Origin: Bacteroidota bacterium
GTDB taxonomy: Bacteria > Bacteroidota > Bacteroidia > AKYH767-A > OLB10
Direction of reading: 5' to 3'
Assembly (NCBI GenBank): GCA_016721435.1
Contig: JADKIC010000002.1
Location: 186,001 to 250,000, forward strand
DNA: 64,000 nucleotides
The translations under genes were made by a program, and so were the position numbers. The notes below the pieces were generated by a model. The model did no database searches. It was not told the origin of the DNA and worked only from the letters and a program-made list of their open reading frames with translations. Below are positions 26,075 to 36,181 of the stretch, piece after piece (positions within the stretch are counted from its first letter, which is position 1; every line of letters starts with the position of its first letter).

Positions 26075-27910
26075 ATGTGTGGAATCGTTGCATATATCGG
26101 AAAGCAGGAGGCTTATCCGATCATCATTAAAGGTCTTCAGCGCCTCGAATACAGAGGTTATGATAGTGCCGGAGTTGCGCTGTTGAACGGAACGCTGAAT
26201 GTATATAAAAAGGCAGGCAAGGTAAGCGAACTGGCAGAATTTGTTAAAGGAAAAAATACTGCAGGTCATGTAGGAATGGGGCATACCCGTTGGGCAACGC
26301 ATGGAGAACCGAATGATCGGAACGCACATCCTCATTTTTCTCAATCGAAGGACTTTGCCATTATCCATAATGGTATCATTGAGAATTACGCATCAATCAA
26401 AGCCGAGTTGATGAAAGAGGGTCACGTTTTTCAAAGTGATACGGATACTGAAGTGTTGATTCATCTGATAGAAGAGATTTATTCAAAAGCCAATGTACCG
26501 CTGGAAGAAGCCGTGCGACTCGCATTGGGTGAAGTGGTGGGTGCCTATGCTATCGTTGTTTTATCGAAGAATGATCCGCAGAAATTAATTGCAGCAAGAA
26601 AAGGATCTCCCATTGTTGTTGGAATCGGTAAAGATGAATTTTTTGTCGCCTCCGATGCCACACCGATCGTGGAATATACAAAGAATGTGGCTTACCTGAA
26701 CGATGGAGAAGTCGCAGTAATTAATAACGGGGAACTAACGGTAAAGACTATAGGCAATGAAGTGAAAGTGCCCTATGTACAGGAACTCGAGTTAAAGTTA
26801 GAGGCATTAGAGAAGGGCGGCTATGAACACTTCATGCTGAAAGAGATTTATGAGCAACCCCGTTCGATCGCCGATAGTATGCGCGGTCGTTTTGACAGCA
26901 GGGCAGGACGAATCAAATTAGGTGGATTAAGAGAGTTTGAAGCGAGAATTATTAATGCGAAACGCATCATGATTGTCGCATGTGGAACGTCTTGGCATGC
27001 CGGTCTGGTGGCGGAATACCTCATTGAAGACCTCGCCCGGATTCCGGTGGAAGTGGAGTACGCCTCTGAATTCAGATACCGCAACCCGGTTATTTACGAA
27101 GATGATGTGGTGATTGCAATTTCTCAAAGCGGAGAGACCGCCGACACCCTCGCCGCAGTGGAGCTGGCAAAATCAAAAGGCGCTACCATTTTTGGTGTCT
27201 GTAATGTGGTAGGATCAAGTATTCCACGAGCAACTCACGCCGGATCTTATACGCATGCCGGTCCTGAAATTGGAGTAGCGTCTACAAAAGCTTTTACTGC
27301 TCAGGTGACTGTACTCACCCTGCTCGCCTTACAAATTGCACATAAGAAAGGTACAATATCGGAATCCCGATTTCGTGAAATATTGAATGAGCTGGAAAGT
27401 ATTCCGCAAAAAGTGGAGAAAGCACTCAAGTCAAATGATGAAGTGAAACTGATTGCAGAACGCTATAAGAACGCAAGGAATTTTCTCTATCTGGGAAGGG
27501 GTTACGGCTTCCCGGTAGCGTTAGAAGGTGCGTTGAAATTGAAGGAGATCTCCTATATTCATGCGGAAGGTTATCCGGCGGCTGAAATGAAACATGGACC
27601 CATAGCCTTGATTGATGATGAGATGCCGGTAGTGGTAATTGCTACCAAGCATGGCAGCTATGAGAAAGTGGTAAGTAATATTCAGGAAGTAAAGGCAAGG
27701 AAAGGTAAAATCATCGCAATTGTGACGGAGGGAGATACGGCTGTGAAGGAAATGGCGGATTATGTAATTGAAATTCCCGAAACGGATGAGATTTTGGTAC
27801 CATTGGTTAGTGTAATTCCTCTACAATTGTTGGCCTATCATATTGCAGTAATGCGTGGTTGTAATGTAGATCAGCCTAGGAATTTAGCCAAAAGCGTAAC
27901 AGTAGAATAA
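26075..27910 (+). CDS. glmS: Glutamine--fructose-6-phosphate aminotransferase
   Basis: 611 residues, the normal size. The N-terminal nucleophile Cys follows Met (MCGIVAYIGKQ); RGYDSAGVA and TRWATHGEPNDRNAHPH are glutaminase motifs. The synthase half has two SIS domains: ACGTSWHAGLVAEY, ISQSGETADTLAA, GVASTKAFTAQV, and the end RNLAKSVTVE. It makes glucosamine-6-phosphate, the first step to UDP-GlcNAc for peptidoglycan, lipid A and the polysaccharide locus that follows. No glmS ribozyme-like element is visible; the gene starts 3 bp after DUF4270. Confidence 0.97.
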   Translation: MCGIVAYIGKQEAYPIIIKGLQRLEYRGYDSAGVALLNGTLNVYKKAGKVSELAEFVKGKNTAGHVGMGHTRWATHGEPNDRNAHPHFSQSKDFAIIHNGIIENYASIKAELMKEGHVFQSDTDTEVLIHLIEEIYSKANVPLEEAVRLALGEVVGAYAIVVLSKNDPQKLIAARKGSPIVVGIGKDEFFVASDATPIVEYTKNVAYLNDGEVAVINNGELTVKTIGNEVKVPYVQELELKLEALEKGGYEHFMLKEIYEQPRSIADSMRGRFDSRAGRIKLGGLREFEARIINAKRIMIVACGTSWHAGLVAEYLIEDLARIPVEVEYASEFRYRNPVIYEDDVVIAISQSGETADTLAAVELAKSKGATIFGVCNVVGSSIPRATHAGSYTHAGPEIGVASTKAFTAQVTVLTLLALQIAHKKGTISESRFREILNELESIPQKVEKALKSNDEVKLIAERYKNARNFLYLGRGYGFPVALEGALKLKEISYIHAEGYPAAEMKHGPIALIDDEMPVVVIATKHGSYEKVVSNIQEVKARKGKIIAIVTEGDTAVKEMADYVIEIPETDEILVPLVSVIPLQLLAYHIAVMRGCNVDQPRNLAKSVTVE

Positions 27911-27944
27911 AAAGATACCTCATTGGTATTTTACTTCAATAAGT

Positions 27945-28605
27945 ATGAAAAAAAGAATTATTGCCTATTCCTCTGATCACGATTCACTGGGGAATTCTTT
28001 TCGAATGAAGCGGTTTAAGTTTTTGGCGGACAAGCTCGCGAAATTTCCTAAACCTGTAAATATTCTGGATGTAGGAGGAACCCTAAAGTATTGGGAAGCC
28101 AGAGGATTTCAGAATAATAATGATTTTATTATTACCATTATTAATCTTGAATCATCCGATTCGCCTTATACTAATATTAAAATATTAAAAGGAGATGCCA
28201 CCAACCTCTCCAATTATAAAGACAAGTCCTTCGATCTGGCTTTCAGTAATTCAGTGATTGAGCATTTGACTGTTTTTGATAAGCAAGTATTGATGGCTAA
28301 AGGAAATGATACGTACAGGTAAATATTATTTTGTACAAACGCCCAATCGCTACTTCCCGATAGAACCACATTTTCTTTTTCCGTTTTTTCAATTTCTTCC
28401 GTACTCTTTAAAATATTTTATCCTTACTAAAACAAAATTAAGTCGAGGCCGAAAACGCACTCCTCAACGCGCTGAGACTTACATTAAAGAGATTCGTCTC
28501 CTTACCACTAAAGAAATGTTGAAACTGTTTCCTGGATGTAAAGTGTACAATGAAAAAGTGGCCGGATTGATAAAATCAATAACTGTGCATAATTTGCCGG
28601 ACTAA
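27945..28605 (+). CDS. SAM-dependent methyltransferase (frameshifted)
   Basis: About 219 residues after repair. The class-I methyltransferase core is seen as VNILDVGGTLKYWEARGF (motif I), then ILKGDATNL and FDLAFSNSVIEHL (motif IV, with the acidic residue preceding). The frame breaks at the GG at 28302-28303; without one G it continues EMIRTGKYYFVQTPNRYF. The remainder holds an amphipathic, Phe-rich part (FPFFQFLPYSLKYFILTKTKL), a feature of sugar or lipid methyltransferases attached to the membrane. Position: next to glmS and at the border of the polysaccharide genes, so it may modify a glycan or its carrier. Confidence 0.75.
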
Positions 28606-28626
28606 TAACCTGTGCAAGAGTATAAG

Positions 28627-29798
28627 TTATTTTAGTATTTTAGAAAAGCGTTCTCCAATAATATCCGGGTTAAATCGCTTTTCTACACTCTTCAATGCAG
28701 AATGGCTAATGGTTTCGCAAAGTGCGGGATCATTAAGGAGTACATTGATTTTTTCGGAGAGCTGCTGAATATTACCTGCCTGAAAAAGCATTCCGTTTTC
28801 ATTGGTAACAACCACTTCGGAATTGGGGGAGAGGTCAGAAGCAATGACCGCTTTGGGAAAACTCATCGCCATCAATAATACGCCACTTTGATAAATGCGT
28901 GTGTAAGGAAGTACAATGACCGTACTTATTGAAAAAAGAAAGTCCCGTTCTTCATCAGTAATAAAACGTATCACCGGAATGACTTTATTTTGGATATTTA
29001 ATTCACTGATGGTTTTTTCATATTGTGCCCAACTCCCTTCTCTCACTCTTCCGGCTACAATTAGTTTGTAGTTTCCTTCAGTAATGGCAATCGCACGAAG
29101 TAAGGTATCTAAGCCTTTCGCATTTTTTATCTGACCAAAAAACAAGACTATTTTAACGCCTCTTTTTAGATCATCATAAAGTTGTTCATGAATGGCTTGG
29201 GCAGAAACCTTATTATTTTTAATAGCAGCTAAGGTGGAAGGATTCTCCTGATAATTTTTAAATAAGTGGATAAAATTTACATGTGGAATAACAACTGTAT
29301 TCGCTGTGGAGGAAGGTCGAATGCTTTTTGAAAGTTGTTGCAGACTAAATTCATTGTGAACTACACGGATGTTGGGTAAGTTGTCAATGACCATTTTCCT
29401 CACAAAGGGAACGGATATTGTATCCAGGCTTTCAATATCATGAACAATTGCACATATTTTGAATCCGAGTAATTTTGCCAATGAAAATGTAACTAAATCA
29501 AATACCCCTGCCGGAAAACATGGAGTATCAGCCACTCTGTTTTTTCCTTTCTGCAAGAAACTAAACTGCGTATGAATCCTGAAATAGTTCCCGCAACAGA
29601 TTGCAACTTCGAAGTATTATGATTGTGAAATGCTTGGATAACTTTAATGGGTACACCGTTATCTTTGAAATTGGAATACAAACGAACATTTAATCCGTTT
29701 TTGGCAATTCCTTCCAGCAATAATAAATCATAATGATCCATGCCTGCTTTCTTACCAACAGGATCGATGAGGGCAACACGGTTCACTCTTTGTTCCAA
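28627..29798 (-). CDS. GT4-like glycosyltransferase (frameshifted)
   Basis: About 390 residues after repair. The C-terminal half shows VLFFGQIKNAKGLDTLLRAI, LIVAGRVREG, a YTRIYQSGVLLMAMSFPKAVIAS block and SDLSPNSEVV, i.e. the GT-B fold of family 4 glycosyltransferases, with an EX7E-like region. One G is missing in the run at 29505-29508 (plus strand); the joined text is HVFRQGVFDLVTFSLAKLLG. The start is a TTG at 29798 because a stop lies just upstream. It is the last gene of the leftward polysaccharide operon, after the GH5-like lipoprotein. Confidence 0.8.
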
Positions 29799-29883
29799 AA
29801 TTTACTTTACACTAATTTGAATTTCCGAAATCTATTAATTGAGGATTCAGTTTATTTGCTATTAAGCTTAAAATAATTGACCA

Positions 29884-31034
29884 TCATTTTCCATCCTTCA
29901 GTTTCCTTTCCAACGTATTCAATTTTCCAATTTTTGATTCGCCTTTTCTATCCTTTACATCAAAGTAAGGATCCCAAAAATCAGTATCACATTGGTAGCC
30001 ATACATCGCCCAGGGCCATTTGTTTTCCTCAAAAGGTCGATAACATCCTTTAGCCAGATATTTGCGCCATCCGCCCATCTCACGCTTTGAAACTCACCTA
30101 CGAAAATAAGGTTTCCTGTGGTGGCTTCGAATTTCTTAAGATCCTCAAATTTCTTTCTCATCAGTTCTTTATTCCAAAACACTTTATCTACAAAACCGGG
30201 ATACTTAAAACCTCTGGGTCGCTTTTTAATTCCCTGATGAGAGAAAGGATCCGGCAGATACATATGCGCTCCATAAATTAGTTTATCATCCTTAATGTCA
30301 TACCCTTCAAAATTCTTGTAATTGGTAGGCTTGCCCCATGGGCCGGGTGTGAGAAGAAAATAGCGACGGTTATCATATTTTCTGATCGTAGTTAATGCTC
30401 TCTTAAAAAAATCTTCAATCTTTTCAGGGCTCTTCATTTTACCACCCGATTCGATGGCCGGCTCCCCAATTACTTCATACGCTGCAAGCTCATCTCCTCT
30501 GTTTTGATACCTTCTGGCAATGATATCCACCATATTGATTGCACTGTCTAAATTCCCTTTGTTATTCCAGAAATCAGGATGTTTATCATCCACAGATGAT
30601 TTAGGATCCAGAATCAGGTTGTTAAAGGCAATCATACACGTAATTCCATTGGCTTTAGCAACATCAAGCATACTATCTGCCCAGATGAGTTCCCTGAAAA
30701 ATGCTTGCGTGGGATCCATCTTTTCACGCATGGCTCTTTTGTTACCTTTAATGAAAATGCGTACCAGATTTACATTTATAGATTTCAAATACACCAAATC
30801 GGCAGGTACTGTTTTCTTGGATTCAACCGAAACACCTCTCCAGGGCCAGTTGACGGGTAAATTTTTATTTTGAGGATTCGACTCTTTGTCTCTCCCGGGT
30901 TGGTTTTGGGCAAGTACTTCCTCACCGCTTCCGGTGGCTTTCGTATCTTCCCGATTCGTCTTTTTTGCTTCCTGACTGCAGGAATTTTGGAGGTTCAGCA
31001 AACAAAGGCTGAGGATAAGAATTAATTTAATCAT
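29884..31034 (-). CDS. Exported GH5-like glycoside hydrolase (frameshifted)
   Basis: About 380 residues from the ATG at 31034. The N-terminus has a hydrophobic signal (IKLILILSLCLLNLQNSC), with a Cys that may be lipidated, and a Gln/Lys-rich linker. The TIM-barrel domain has WPWRGVSVESKKT, LVRIFIKGNKRA, AAYEVIGEPAIES (the acid/base Glu in the GEP motif of GH5) and LIFVGEFQSV with the probable nucleophile Glu (FVGEF). The frame breaks near 30031-30034; with one base added it ends ENKWPWAMYGYQCD and DTDFWDPYFDVKDRKGE. Within the polysaccharide operon such an enzyme could trim or edit the product; the sugar specificity is unknown. Confidence 0.75.
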
Positions 31035-31177
31035 GGCTGAATGGTTTAAAATAGATTGCCGTACATTCAATAGCAGGCTCCGTAAAGTTAGTAATTTATT
31101 TCTTTGAAAACGATGAGCCAATAGTAAACGGGGACCAATGACCGGAAATCGCCTTCTAGTATGCTGAAAAATGTACT

Positions 31178-32461
31178 TTATTCGCCAGTTTGTACCAACG
31201 TATCATTTCGATAGGGGTACACGTAAAATCGGTAATAATACAACACACCCATAAAGAAAGCAGGTGTACCGATAAATTTAATATTGTTAGCGGCACTTTG
31301 CATATCAAGGAAAATGAATAGTAAAGTGTAGATACAGGTCAATACGAACACGTCATTTATTTTTTTCATTTGCAACATCCATAGAAAACAGGCAATGTAT
31401 GGAATATAGTAAAATATGGTTCCAATAATTCCAAATACATATAAGTTACCCAGTAGACCAATGTCGGCAGGATAGAAATAGCGATGAAATTGCAAATATC
31501 CACCATTCCACTGTGAACTTAAGAATCCATTTCCTAGCCATGGATTTTCACTAATACCTTTCAAGGCTACTTCAGCTTCGTAGTAGCGGATATTGGTAGA
31601 GTATTCAGTAGTTTGTTCTCCTGTAAATATGGTAAAAGCGTTACCAAACAATTCCGCATAGTGATCAACAAAGTCAGGAGTGAACAATTGGAGTAAAACA
31701 ACCACTAATCCGATAAGAAATACTCCAATAATAGAGTACAATAATATTTTCGTCGCTTTGAGATGAACAAAGTAGAAGAGCATAAGCACGATAAGAACAA
31801 TGGCAATTTGTGATCGGTCTTGCCCGTAAACCAGAAAGAAGCCCAGTGAAAGCACTAAGGTGATGAGATGACGGGTCTTGTTATCTTTCAAAAAGGATAT
31901 GGCACCATAAATCAAAAGTCCCGCTGTTGCTCCATTAGGAAACTCATATATCCATCCTTTGTACCCCGTGAGTTTCACGAATTCCGTACCCGAAAATAGG
32001 GCAGGGTTTACGAAAATGTAAAAAAAGTACATGATGAAGAGAGTTATAAACATGGAGTAAAGGAAATAGTTTTCCATTTTTTCCATACTTAACCATTGCC
32101 TCTTAAGAGAAACAACAACAAGTACAGCACCTAAAATATAATAATGATAGCGTTGCGAAAGCAAACCATATAGATAAGGTTGATTAAATACAGAATGTGC
32201 CTGCGCTGCATTTATCAGCGGATAAACCAGTAGTGGTAATAGGATAAGGAATAGGCGGCTTAGCCGTCCGTTTATGAGCTGTTTTGTGGTTTCGTGCAGG
32301 AAGACCGCAACAAGAAAAAGTAAAAAGAAAAGAGAGAGAATTTCGTTCACTTCTCCCACAGGAATTCTGGAAATAATCCTGAAGCAAACCATAAAATACA
32401 GGAAAGAAAAAAATACAAGTAGTATTTTTTTTGTCAGATGTATTAATTTCCCGGTAACCAT
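31178..32461 (-). CDS. O-antigen polymerase/ligase-like membrane protein
   Basis: 427 residues with about eleven hydrophobic segments, a long periplasmic stretch (about 250-330) with ENPWLGNGFLSSQWNGG and FYPADIGLLGNLYVFGIIG. This pattern is characteristic of Wzy/WaaL-type proteins (O-antigen polymerase or ligase). It lies between the sulfotransferases and the hydrolase, 10 bp after the last sulfotransferase gene, so it belongs to the operon and probably joins repeating units of the surface polysaccharide. The exact role (polymerase or ligase) cannot be told by sequence. Confidence 0.8.
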   Translation of the reverse strand: MVTGKLIHLTKKILLVFFSFLYFMVCFRIISRIPVGEVNEILSLFFLLFLVAVFLHETTKQLINGRLSRLFLILLPLLVYPLINAAQAHSVFNQPYLYGLLSQRYHYYILGAVLVVVSLKRQWLSMEKMENYFLYSMFITLFIMYFFYIFVNPALFSGTEFVKLTGYKGWIYEFPNGATAGLLIYGAISFLKDNKTRHLITLVLSLGFFLVYGQDRSQIAIVLIVLMLFYFVHLKATKILLYSIIGVFLIGLVVVLLQLFTPDFVDHYAELFGNAFTIFTGEQTTEYSTNIRYYEAEVALKGISENPWLGNGFLSSQWNGGYLQFHRYFYPADIGLLGNLYVFGIIGTIFYYIPYIACFLWMLQMKKINDVFVLTCIYTLLFIFLDMQSAANNIKFIGTPAFFMGVLYYYRFYVYPYRNDTLVQTGE

Positions 32462-32471
32462 TTGCTCGAAA

Positions 32472-33350
32472 TTATTTGCACCAATGTTGTAGGGATTTAC
32501 CGGTGATCTTTTCCAGTTCCGGTATTTCAGGCTTGTACAATGCTTTAAGTACTTCTTTTGCTTGCAGCGATAATACCGGCAGGTGCTTTTTGGAAAACAA
32601 CTTTGATTTTATATTTCCTCTCGTTTTTTCATCCAGGAAATAGGCCAGAAATTTTCTGAATTGCTCCTGCTTATACAGCCATCTCACTAATGGTGATTTC
32701 GCAGCAGTGGTCACATTTCTTTGCTCAAGCCCATGACCTGAAACCTCATGTTCTATTTCAAGAAATGCAGAAAGTCTTTTCAACTCTTCCTCCGGACGCG
32801 AGACAAGATCATCATGGATGAAAATTAAAACCTGATCTTTCGGAAAGACATTTAAGTATCTTTTTATTTGCTCCGTATATTGACTAAGCAGAATATATTG
32901 CTGGTAGTACAGTTTTAAGGAATCGTTTTTTTCTCCTTCTAAAACAATTTTATCAAAAGATTCTTTAACGAGATGCAGACTATAATCCATCAGGTAATGT
33001 GAGAATGCCCGATGGACCGGGTCGCGAAGTGAAATTATAATTTTTGCTTTCGGATTAAATTGATATATTTTTTCAGCTACTCCCGGATAGAACAAATAGG
33101 AAACACTACACTCTCCGGATATTTTATTACCTTTTTTTGGTTGGAAAAGCTGAAGATACTCTTCGAGTGTTTTCGGATTTTTCTTTTTATAATATAAGCC
33201 TTGAGCTGCAATTTGATCACCTGAAAAATAATTGGGCTCTTTATCGCTACTCATACATACCTGGGGATGGCCGGCCAGATAGGCATACAATGCCGTGGTG
33301 CCCGCTTTAGGCGAACCGATAATAAAGAAATCAGGGCTCATTCGCATCAT
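32472..33350 (-). CDS. Sulfotransferase 4 (last of four in a row)
   Basis: 292 residues. The 5'-phosphosulfate loop is FFIIGSPKAGTTALYAYLAG (about residues 7-26), followed by KEPNYFSGDQ; the 3'-phosphate motif is IIISLRDPVHRAFSHYLMD (about 105-123). These are the PAPS-binding signatures of the heparan-sulfate-like sulfotransferase family (Sulfotransfer_1/3). The C-terminus has CSVSYLFYPG and a helical end. It should transfer sulfate from PAPS to a sugar of the polysaccharide. Differs from its neighbours by a shorter middle. A Met at 33347 is an alternative start. Operon: 12 bp after sulfotransferase 3, 10 bp before the polymerase. Confidence 0.9.
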   Translation of the reverse strand: MMRMSPDFFIIGSPKAGTTALYAYLAGHPQVCMSSDKEPNYFSGDQIAAQGLYYKKKNPKTLEEYLQLFQPKKGNKISGECSVSYLFYPGVAEKIYQFNPKAKIIISLRDPVHRAFSHYLMDYSLHLVKESFDKIVLEGEKNDSLKLYYQQYILLSQYTEQIKRYLNVFPKDQVLIFIHDDLVSRPEEELKRLSAFLEIEHEVSGHGLEQRNVTTAAKSPLVRWLYKQEQFRKFLAYFLDEKTRGNIKSKLFSKKHLPVLSLQAKEVLKALYKPEIPELEKITGKSLQHWCK

Positions 33351-33362
33351 CAGGCAATAAAT

Positions 33363-34331
33363 CTACGCTTTTAACCAATGGGATAGGTCGCGGTTCAATT
33401 CCTTACCCAAGGCTTCGACTTCTGTTTTGAAAAGATCATTAAGCCATTTACGGTCTTCCACACTCATTTTTTCAGGTCCTTCGCTCTTGAAGAAGAGGGA
33501 CTTTACGGAGTTCTGCATGGATTTAGGAAGGGCTCTGAAAACTTTTCTTTTTAAACCGGTTTGTGTTAACAGGTGTAAAAATTTAACATTTTTCGGAACC
33601 TTTGCTTCATTGTGTTTTTCTCCAAAGTTGATGTTTATCTCAGGATCCAGGTCAAGAAAATCGAAAACATCTCTGACGACCTTAGGAGTATTTGCTTTAA
33701 GGTCATCAAAAACCAGAATTTTCAATTGCTCCGGTGAAAAGAGTTCTTTGTATCTTTTAATCTGATTGGAGTACATGCCTAATTCTATGTACAGATGAGA
33801 TTTACCCCAGCCCTTTTGCGGTTTTGCCATATCCGCTTCCAGTTCTTTCCGGAAAGGAAGGATCGCTCTTCCGTCACGTATATTGGCTAAATAATGAGAG
33901 TAGGCTCTGTCGGCAGGATTCCGGAGGATGGCGATGAGTTTTACCCCCGGTAATGTTGATTTAATATTTTTTGCAGCGACTTCACTGTAAAGATAAGAGT
34001 TGCTGATTTCGCCAATACGTTTTTTTCCTGCTGCAAATTTGAACAACAGCTTGTAATCTTCCTCTGACTGAACATATGCTCCCCATTGATCCTCCTTCAT
34101 GTCACCACGGACATATTTATAAACATCAAGATTTTTTGCTTTTTCGTGAATTTTATATTCAGGACTGAATTCTTCCGGATGAATATCTTTGGAGAAGTGA
34201 TTTGGTTCCTTAATAGGACTCATGTACACATCTCTATGTTGTTTCAGATAATGGTAGATAGAAGTAGTACCACATTTAGCAGCGCCAATCACCAAAAAGT
34301 TAGGTAGTATATTTGTTTTTATTTCAGCCAT
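33363..34331 (-). CDS. Sulfotransferase 3
   Basis: 322 residues. PAPS motifs: FLVIGAAKCGTTSIYHYLKQ (about 11-30) and KLIAILRNPADRAYSHYLAN (about 133-152); the KEPNHFSKD block follows the first. Between about 60 and 110 it has an extra segment absent from sulfotransferase 4. It may sulfate a different position or sugar than its neighbours. Its start codon lies inside the end of sulfotransferase 2 (13-bp overlap), which indicates coupled translation. Confidence 0.9.
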   Translation of the reverse strand: MAEIKTNILPNFLVIGAAKCGTTSIYHYLKQHRDVYMSPIKEPNHFSKDIHPEEFSPEYKIHEKAKNLDVYKYVRGDMKEDQWGAYVQSEEDYKLLFKFAAGKKRIGEISNSYLYSEVAAKNIKSTLPGVKLIAILRNPADRAYSHYLANIRDGRAILPFRKELEADMAKPQKGWGKSHLYIELGMYSNQIKRYKELFSPEQLKILVFDDLKANTPKVVRDVFDFLDLDPEININFGEKHNEAKVPKNVKFLHLLTQTGLKRKVFRALPKSMQNSVKSLFFKSEGPEKMSVEDRKWLNDLFKTEVEALGKELNRDLSHWLKA

Positions 34332-35272
34332 TCGTCAAGATTTCTGTTTATTAATTTGGACAATCGTAATACATCATCCTTCAATAGATTTTTTATTTCT
34401 TTCTTTGTTTCCTCATCTGATTTATTGCTTTCCGGTTTTTTATAGAGGAGGTGTAATATTAATTTTTTCAGTGGAGAATGTTCAAGAAAATTTCTAGCCT
34501 TCACCCGGATGAAATCCGATTTTAAGAGGTGAGAAATCATTTTGTTTTTCGGAACTGTAGATTCATTTTTAAAATCAGCTTCGTGGGGAATGAAATCATT
34601 GCTAACGCCGAGAAAATCGAATAGTTTTATCAATGTCGCGGATTTATCCTGATACAAATCCTTTTGAAGAAGTACAAGTATATTGTTTGGAGGAAATGTA
34701 TCGAAGTATCTTTTGACCTGATTGTAATATTGACCCAGTTCCAAATAGAGAGAACTGGCTCCCCAACCCTTTGGAGTTGTAGTACGATCCTTTTCCAGTG
34801 CGACTTTAAAACTATCTTGTGTAAAACCTAATTTAAGATCCATCAGGTAATGAGAATAGGCTCTTCCGGAAGGTTCACGAAGTATGATGATTATTTTCGA
34901 ATTTTCGTTAAATTTAAATATTTCCTGAGCAGCAGTTTCAGAATAAAGATAGGAAGGACTGGCTTCACCTTTGACCTGACCGGAACCTGCCTGCGAAAAT
35001 AGCTGCAGGTATTGTTCTTTATTCCTGATATAGGCACGATGAATCACCCTCTTCATTCCATCTTTAAAAAACTGATCGATGTTTTCAGCTTTGATCCTGT
35101 TCTTCACACTTTGACGAAGATTTTCTAAAATGATATCAGTGGAAAAAAAATTCGGCTCCTTGATCGGAGACATATAAATATCCGGATGCTGCCGCAGGTA
35201 ATGGTAAAGCGCCGTCGTTCCGGACTTCGCAGCGCCAACAATAAAAAAATCCGGTTTATTTGAAGAGGTCAT
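34319..35272 (-). CDS. Sulfotransferase 2
   Basis: 317 residues. PAPS motifs: FFIVGAAKSGTTALYHYLRQ (about 9-28) and KIIIILREPSGRAYSHYLMD (about 128-147), with KEPNFFSTD. Closest in layout to sulfotransferase 3 (same KEP.FFS block and a long insertion with IRNKEQYLQLFSQ), which suggests a local duplication. The acceptor sugar is unknown. 3 bp gap after sulfotransferase 1 and 13-bp overlap with sulfotransferase 3. Confidence 0.9.
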   Translation of the reverse strand: MTSSNKPDFFIVGAAKSGTTALYHYLRQHPDIYMSPIKEPNFFSTDIILENLRQSVKNRIKAENIDQFFKDGMKRVIHRAYIRNKEQYLQLFSQAGSGQVKGEASPSYLYSETAAQEIFKFNENSKIIIILREPSGRAYSHYLMDLKLGFTQDSFKVALEKDRTTTPKGWGASSLYLELGQYYNQVKRYFDTFPPNNILVLLQKDLYQDKSATLIKLFDFLGVSNDFIPHEADFKNESTVPKNKMISHLLKSDFIRVKARNFLEHSPLKKLILHLLYKKPESNKSDEETKKEIKNLLKDDVLRLSKLINRNLDEWLK

Positions 35273-35275
35273 GTG

Positions 35276-36181
35276 TTATTTTAACCAAAGCGATAAATCC
35301 CGCTGAATAAGTTGTTGCGTTTTGATAATATCTTCTCTGTAAAAATCCTTAAGTTTTTCTTTCAGTTCCGGATCTATGATTAGTTTGTTTTCACCCTGTA
35401 CAGAGGGCTTCCTGAATTTGTGCATTATTTTTCTTCTGGTTTTCTCCTCTGTAAAAATGTTAGCGATTGGCTTCAGTAAAGCTTTCACATTTTTATTTTG
35501 GAAAATGTATTTGAACCATAAGTTGTTTTTCTGAGGATCGGAAATATTGTATTTTACAGAAGTATCAGGCGTAAAGGTGTCATTCACCCCGATAAATCGA
35601 AACAACTCCTGCATCGTAGCAACGGGTTGATCGGTTAGGTCTTCCTGTAGTATGACTTTTACCCTGGTAAAATTATTTTGAAATGCAGCAATTCCATCTG
35701 CATATAGCCCGAGTCCTTTGTATTGCCACATAAAATCCCAGTTCAATTCAGCACGATGCGGTTCTTCTTTCAGAGCGGCTTCAAGAGAAAGGTCTTCCTT
35801 TTCCAGCCTTATAAAATGTTTATACCCGCTAATAAGCCGGGCTACCGGTTGACGTATCACAATGATGATGGGTACATCTCCCAGTGTTTCTTTTATCTGT
35901 GGAATAGCTGTTTTATAGTAATGAAGGTAGCAGGTAGATACTTCGCCTATTGCTCCTCCATCACATTTATGGTAAAGTTGATCATATTGGTCTTTCGTAA
36001 AAATAATACGTGACGGCTCACGTCTTCCGCGGTTATCGTCAGAAGGCTTCTTGTAAAAATCAGCAATAAAGAAGAAAGTTTCCTTCTTAGGGATGCATAC
36101 TTCCGGATGTTGTTCCAGATAATAGAACAAGGAAGTTGTTCCGCATTTTGCTACACCTGCTACAAGGAAATTAGGTTTCAT
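35276..36181 (-). CDS. Sulfotransferase 1
   Basis: 301 residues. PAPS motifs: FLVAGVAKCGTTSLFYYLEQ (about 4-23) and IIIVIRQPVARLISGYKHFI (about 102-121). The second motif has Gly-Tyr-Lys-His in place of the SHYL of the three others and the KETFFF block replaces KEPN.FS, so this is the most divergent of the four. Its ATG overlaps the flippase stop by 11 bp (ATGAAACCTAA), showing translational coupling with the flippase. Confidence 0.9.
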   Translation of the reverse strand: MKPNFLVAGVAKCGTTSLFYYLEQHPEVCIPKKETFFFIADFYKKPSDDNRGRREPSRIIFTKDQYDQLYHKCDGGAIGEVSTCYLHYYKTAIPQIKETLGDVPIIIVIRQPVARLISGYKHFIRLEKEDLSLEAALKEEPHRAELNWDFMWQYKGLGLYADGIAAFQNNFTRVKVILQEDLTDQPVATMQELFRFIGVNDTFTPDTSVKYNISDPQKNNLWFKYIFQNKNVKALLKPIANIFTEEKTRRKIMHKFRKPSVQGENKLIIDPELKEKLKDFYREDIIKTQQLIQRDLSLWLK